From the NCBI GenBank assembly GCA_963923455.1, contig CAWULT010000004.1, positions 24,938 through 88,937 of the forward strand: 64,000 nucleotides of DNA. The letters run 5' to 3'. Source of the stretch: CAWULT01 sp963923455 (lineage in GTDB: Bacteria; Acidobacteriota; Vicinamibacteria; Vicinamibacterales; UBA2999). The notes beneath the pieces were generated by a model. It was not told where the DNA came from. It made no database searches and saw only the letters and a program-made list of their open reading frames with translations. Shown piece after piece: positions 63,947-64,000 of the stretch. Position numbers and translations under genes: made by a program. Within the stretch, counting starts at the first letter, position 1; each line of letters starts with the position of its first letter.

Positions 63947-64000
<54 letters not shown>

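Overview
The window is GC-rich, densely coded chromosomal DNA and ends in the first ~54 bases of a 16S rRNA gene. The 16S start (AGAGTTTGATCCTGGCTCAG at 63954, then AATCAACGCTGGCGGCGTGC) and the gene set point to Acidobacteriota, most likely the Vicinamibacteria (subdivision 6) lineage. Supporting markers are a VWFA-related protein of the acidobacterial type (21884-22942), a carboxypeptidase-regulatory/beta-barrel outer-membrane protein (37941-39848) and many secreted orphan proteins. The phylum call is fairly secure and the class call is inference. No phage, transposon, CRISPR array or obvious genomic island is visible; codon use looks uniform.

Layout. 1-7.8 kb: an incomplete dipeptidyl peptidase IV on the minus strand, divergent from a tightly coupled plus-strand run (MBL/beta-CASP hydrolase, M49 peptidase, PLP aminotransferase, malQ). 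7.8-16.8 kb: glnS and rmuC (minus), an M23 lipoprotein, a DUF1015 gene next to serC, a pcnB-type poly(A) polymerase and a small secreted protein. 16.8-23.6 kb: polA, an unknown lipoprotein, a BON-domain protein behind a probable sigma-54 promoter, a ZIP transporter, the VWA protein and a methyltransferase. 23.6-29.3 kb: inositol-3-phosphate synthase, a Cys-rich membrane protein, acetyl-CoA synthetase, an orphan MacB/LolD-type ATPase and a secreted protein. 29.3-36.5 kb: a methylmalonyl-CoA mutase catalytic subunit coupled to two oligopeptide-type ABC ATPases, a 100-aa gene behind a near-consensus promoter, and a glgC-eno-gpmA operon. 36.7-44.3 kb: two envelope proteins and a PDZ/7TM histidine kinase coupled to an NtrC-type sigma-54 activator. 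44.3-50.2 kb: a minus-strand glycan cluster (UbiA-like prenyltransferase, a coiled-coil orphan, two GT4 glycosyltransferases), then STAS, zinc-ribbon and rpsU genes. 50.4-63.3 kb: purine genes (purD, then purB-purF-purM-purN) mixed with mtaB, rlmN, an M16 peptidase, a sugar-nucleotide epimerase, a Tat-exported phosphoesterase and tyrS. 63.3-64 kb: an rRNA leader with two candidate promoters and the 16S start.

Functionally the window is mostly housekeeping: purine synthesis, lower glycolysis, glycogen, translation and RNA modification, DNA replication and repair, with envelope and glycan functions. No complete new system stands out. The most useful observations are: (i) about a dozen genes with a -10-like TANNNT hexamer 6-10 nt before the start codon and no Shine-Dalgarno, suggesting widespread leaderless transcription; (ii) a DUF1015 protein with a DGHHR motif directly before serC, a candidate free-serine kinase; (iii) a sigma-54 promoter tied to a perfect 11-bp inverted repeat upstream of a BON gene; (iv) a DNA polymerase I with a degenerate proofreading site and Tyr in motif B; (v) a stand-alone version of a module that usually precedes glycan methyltransferases.
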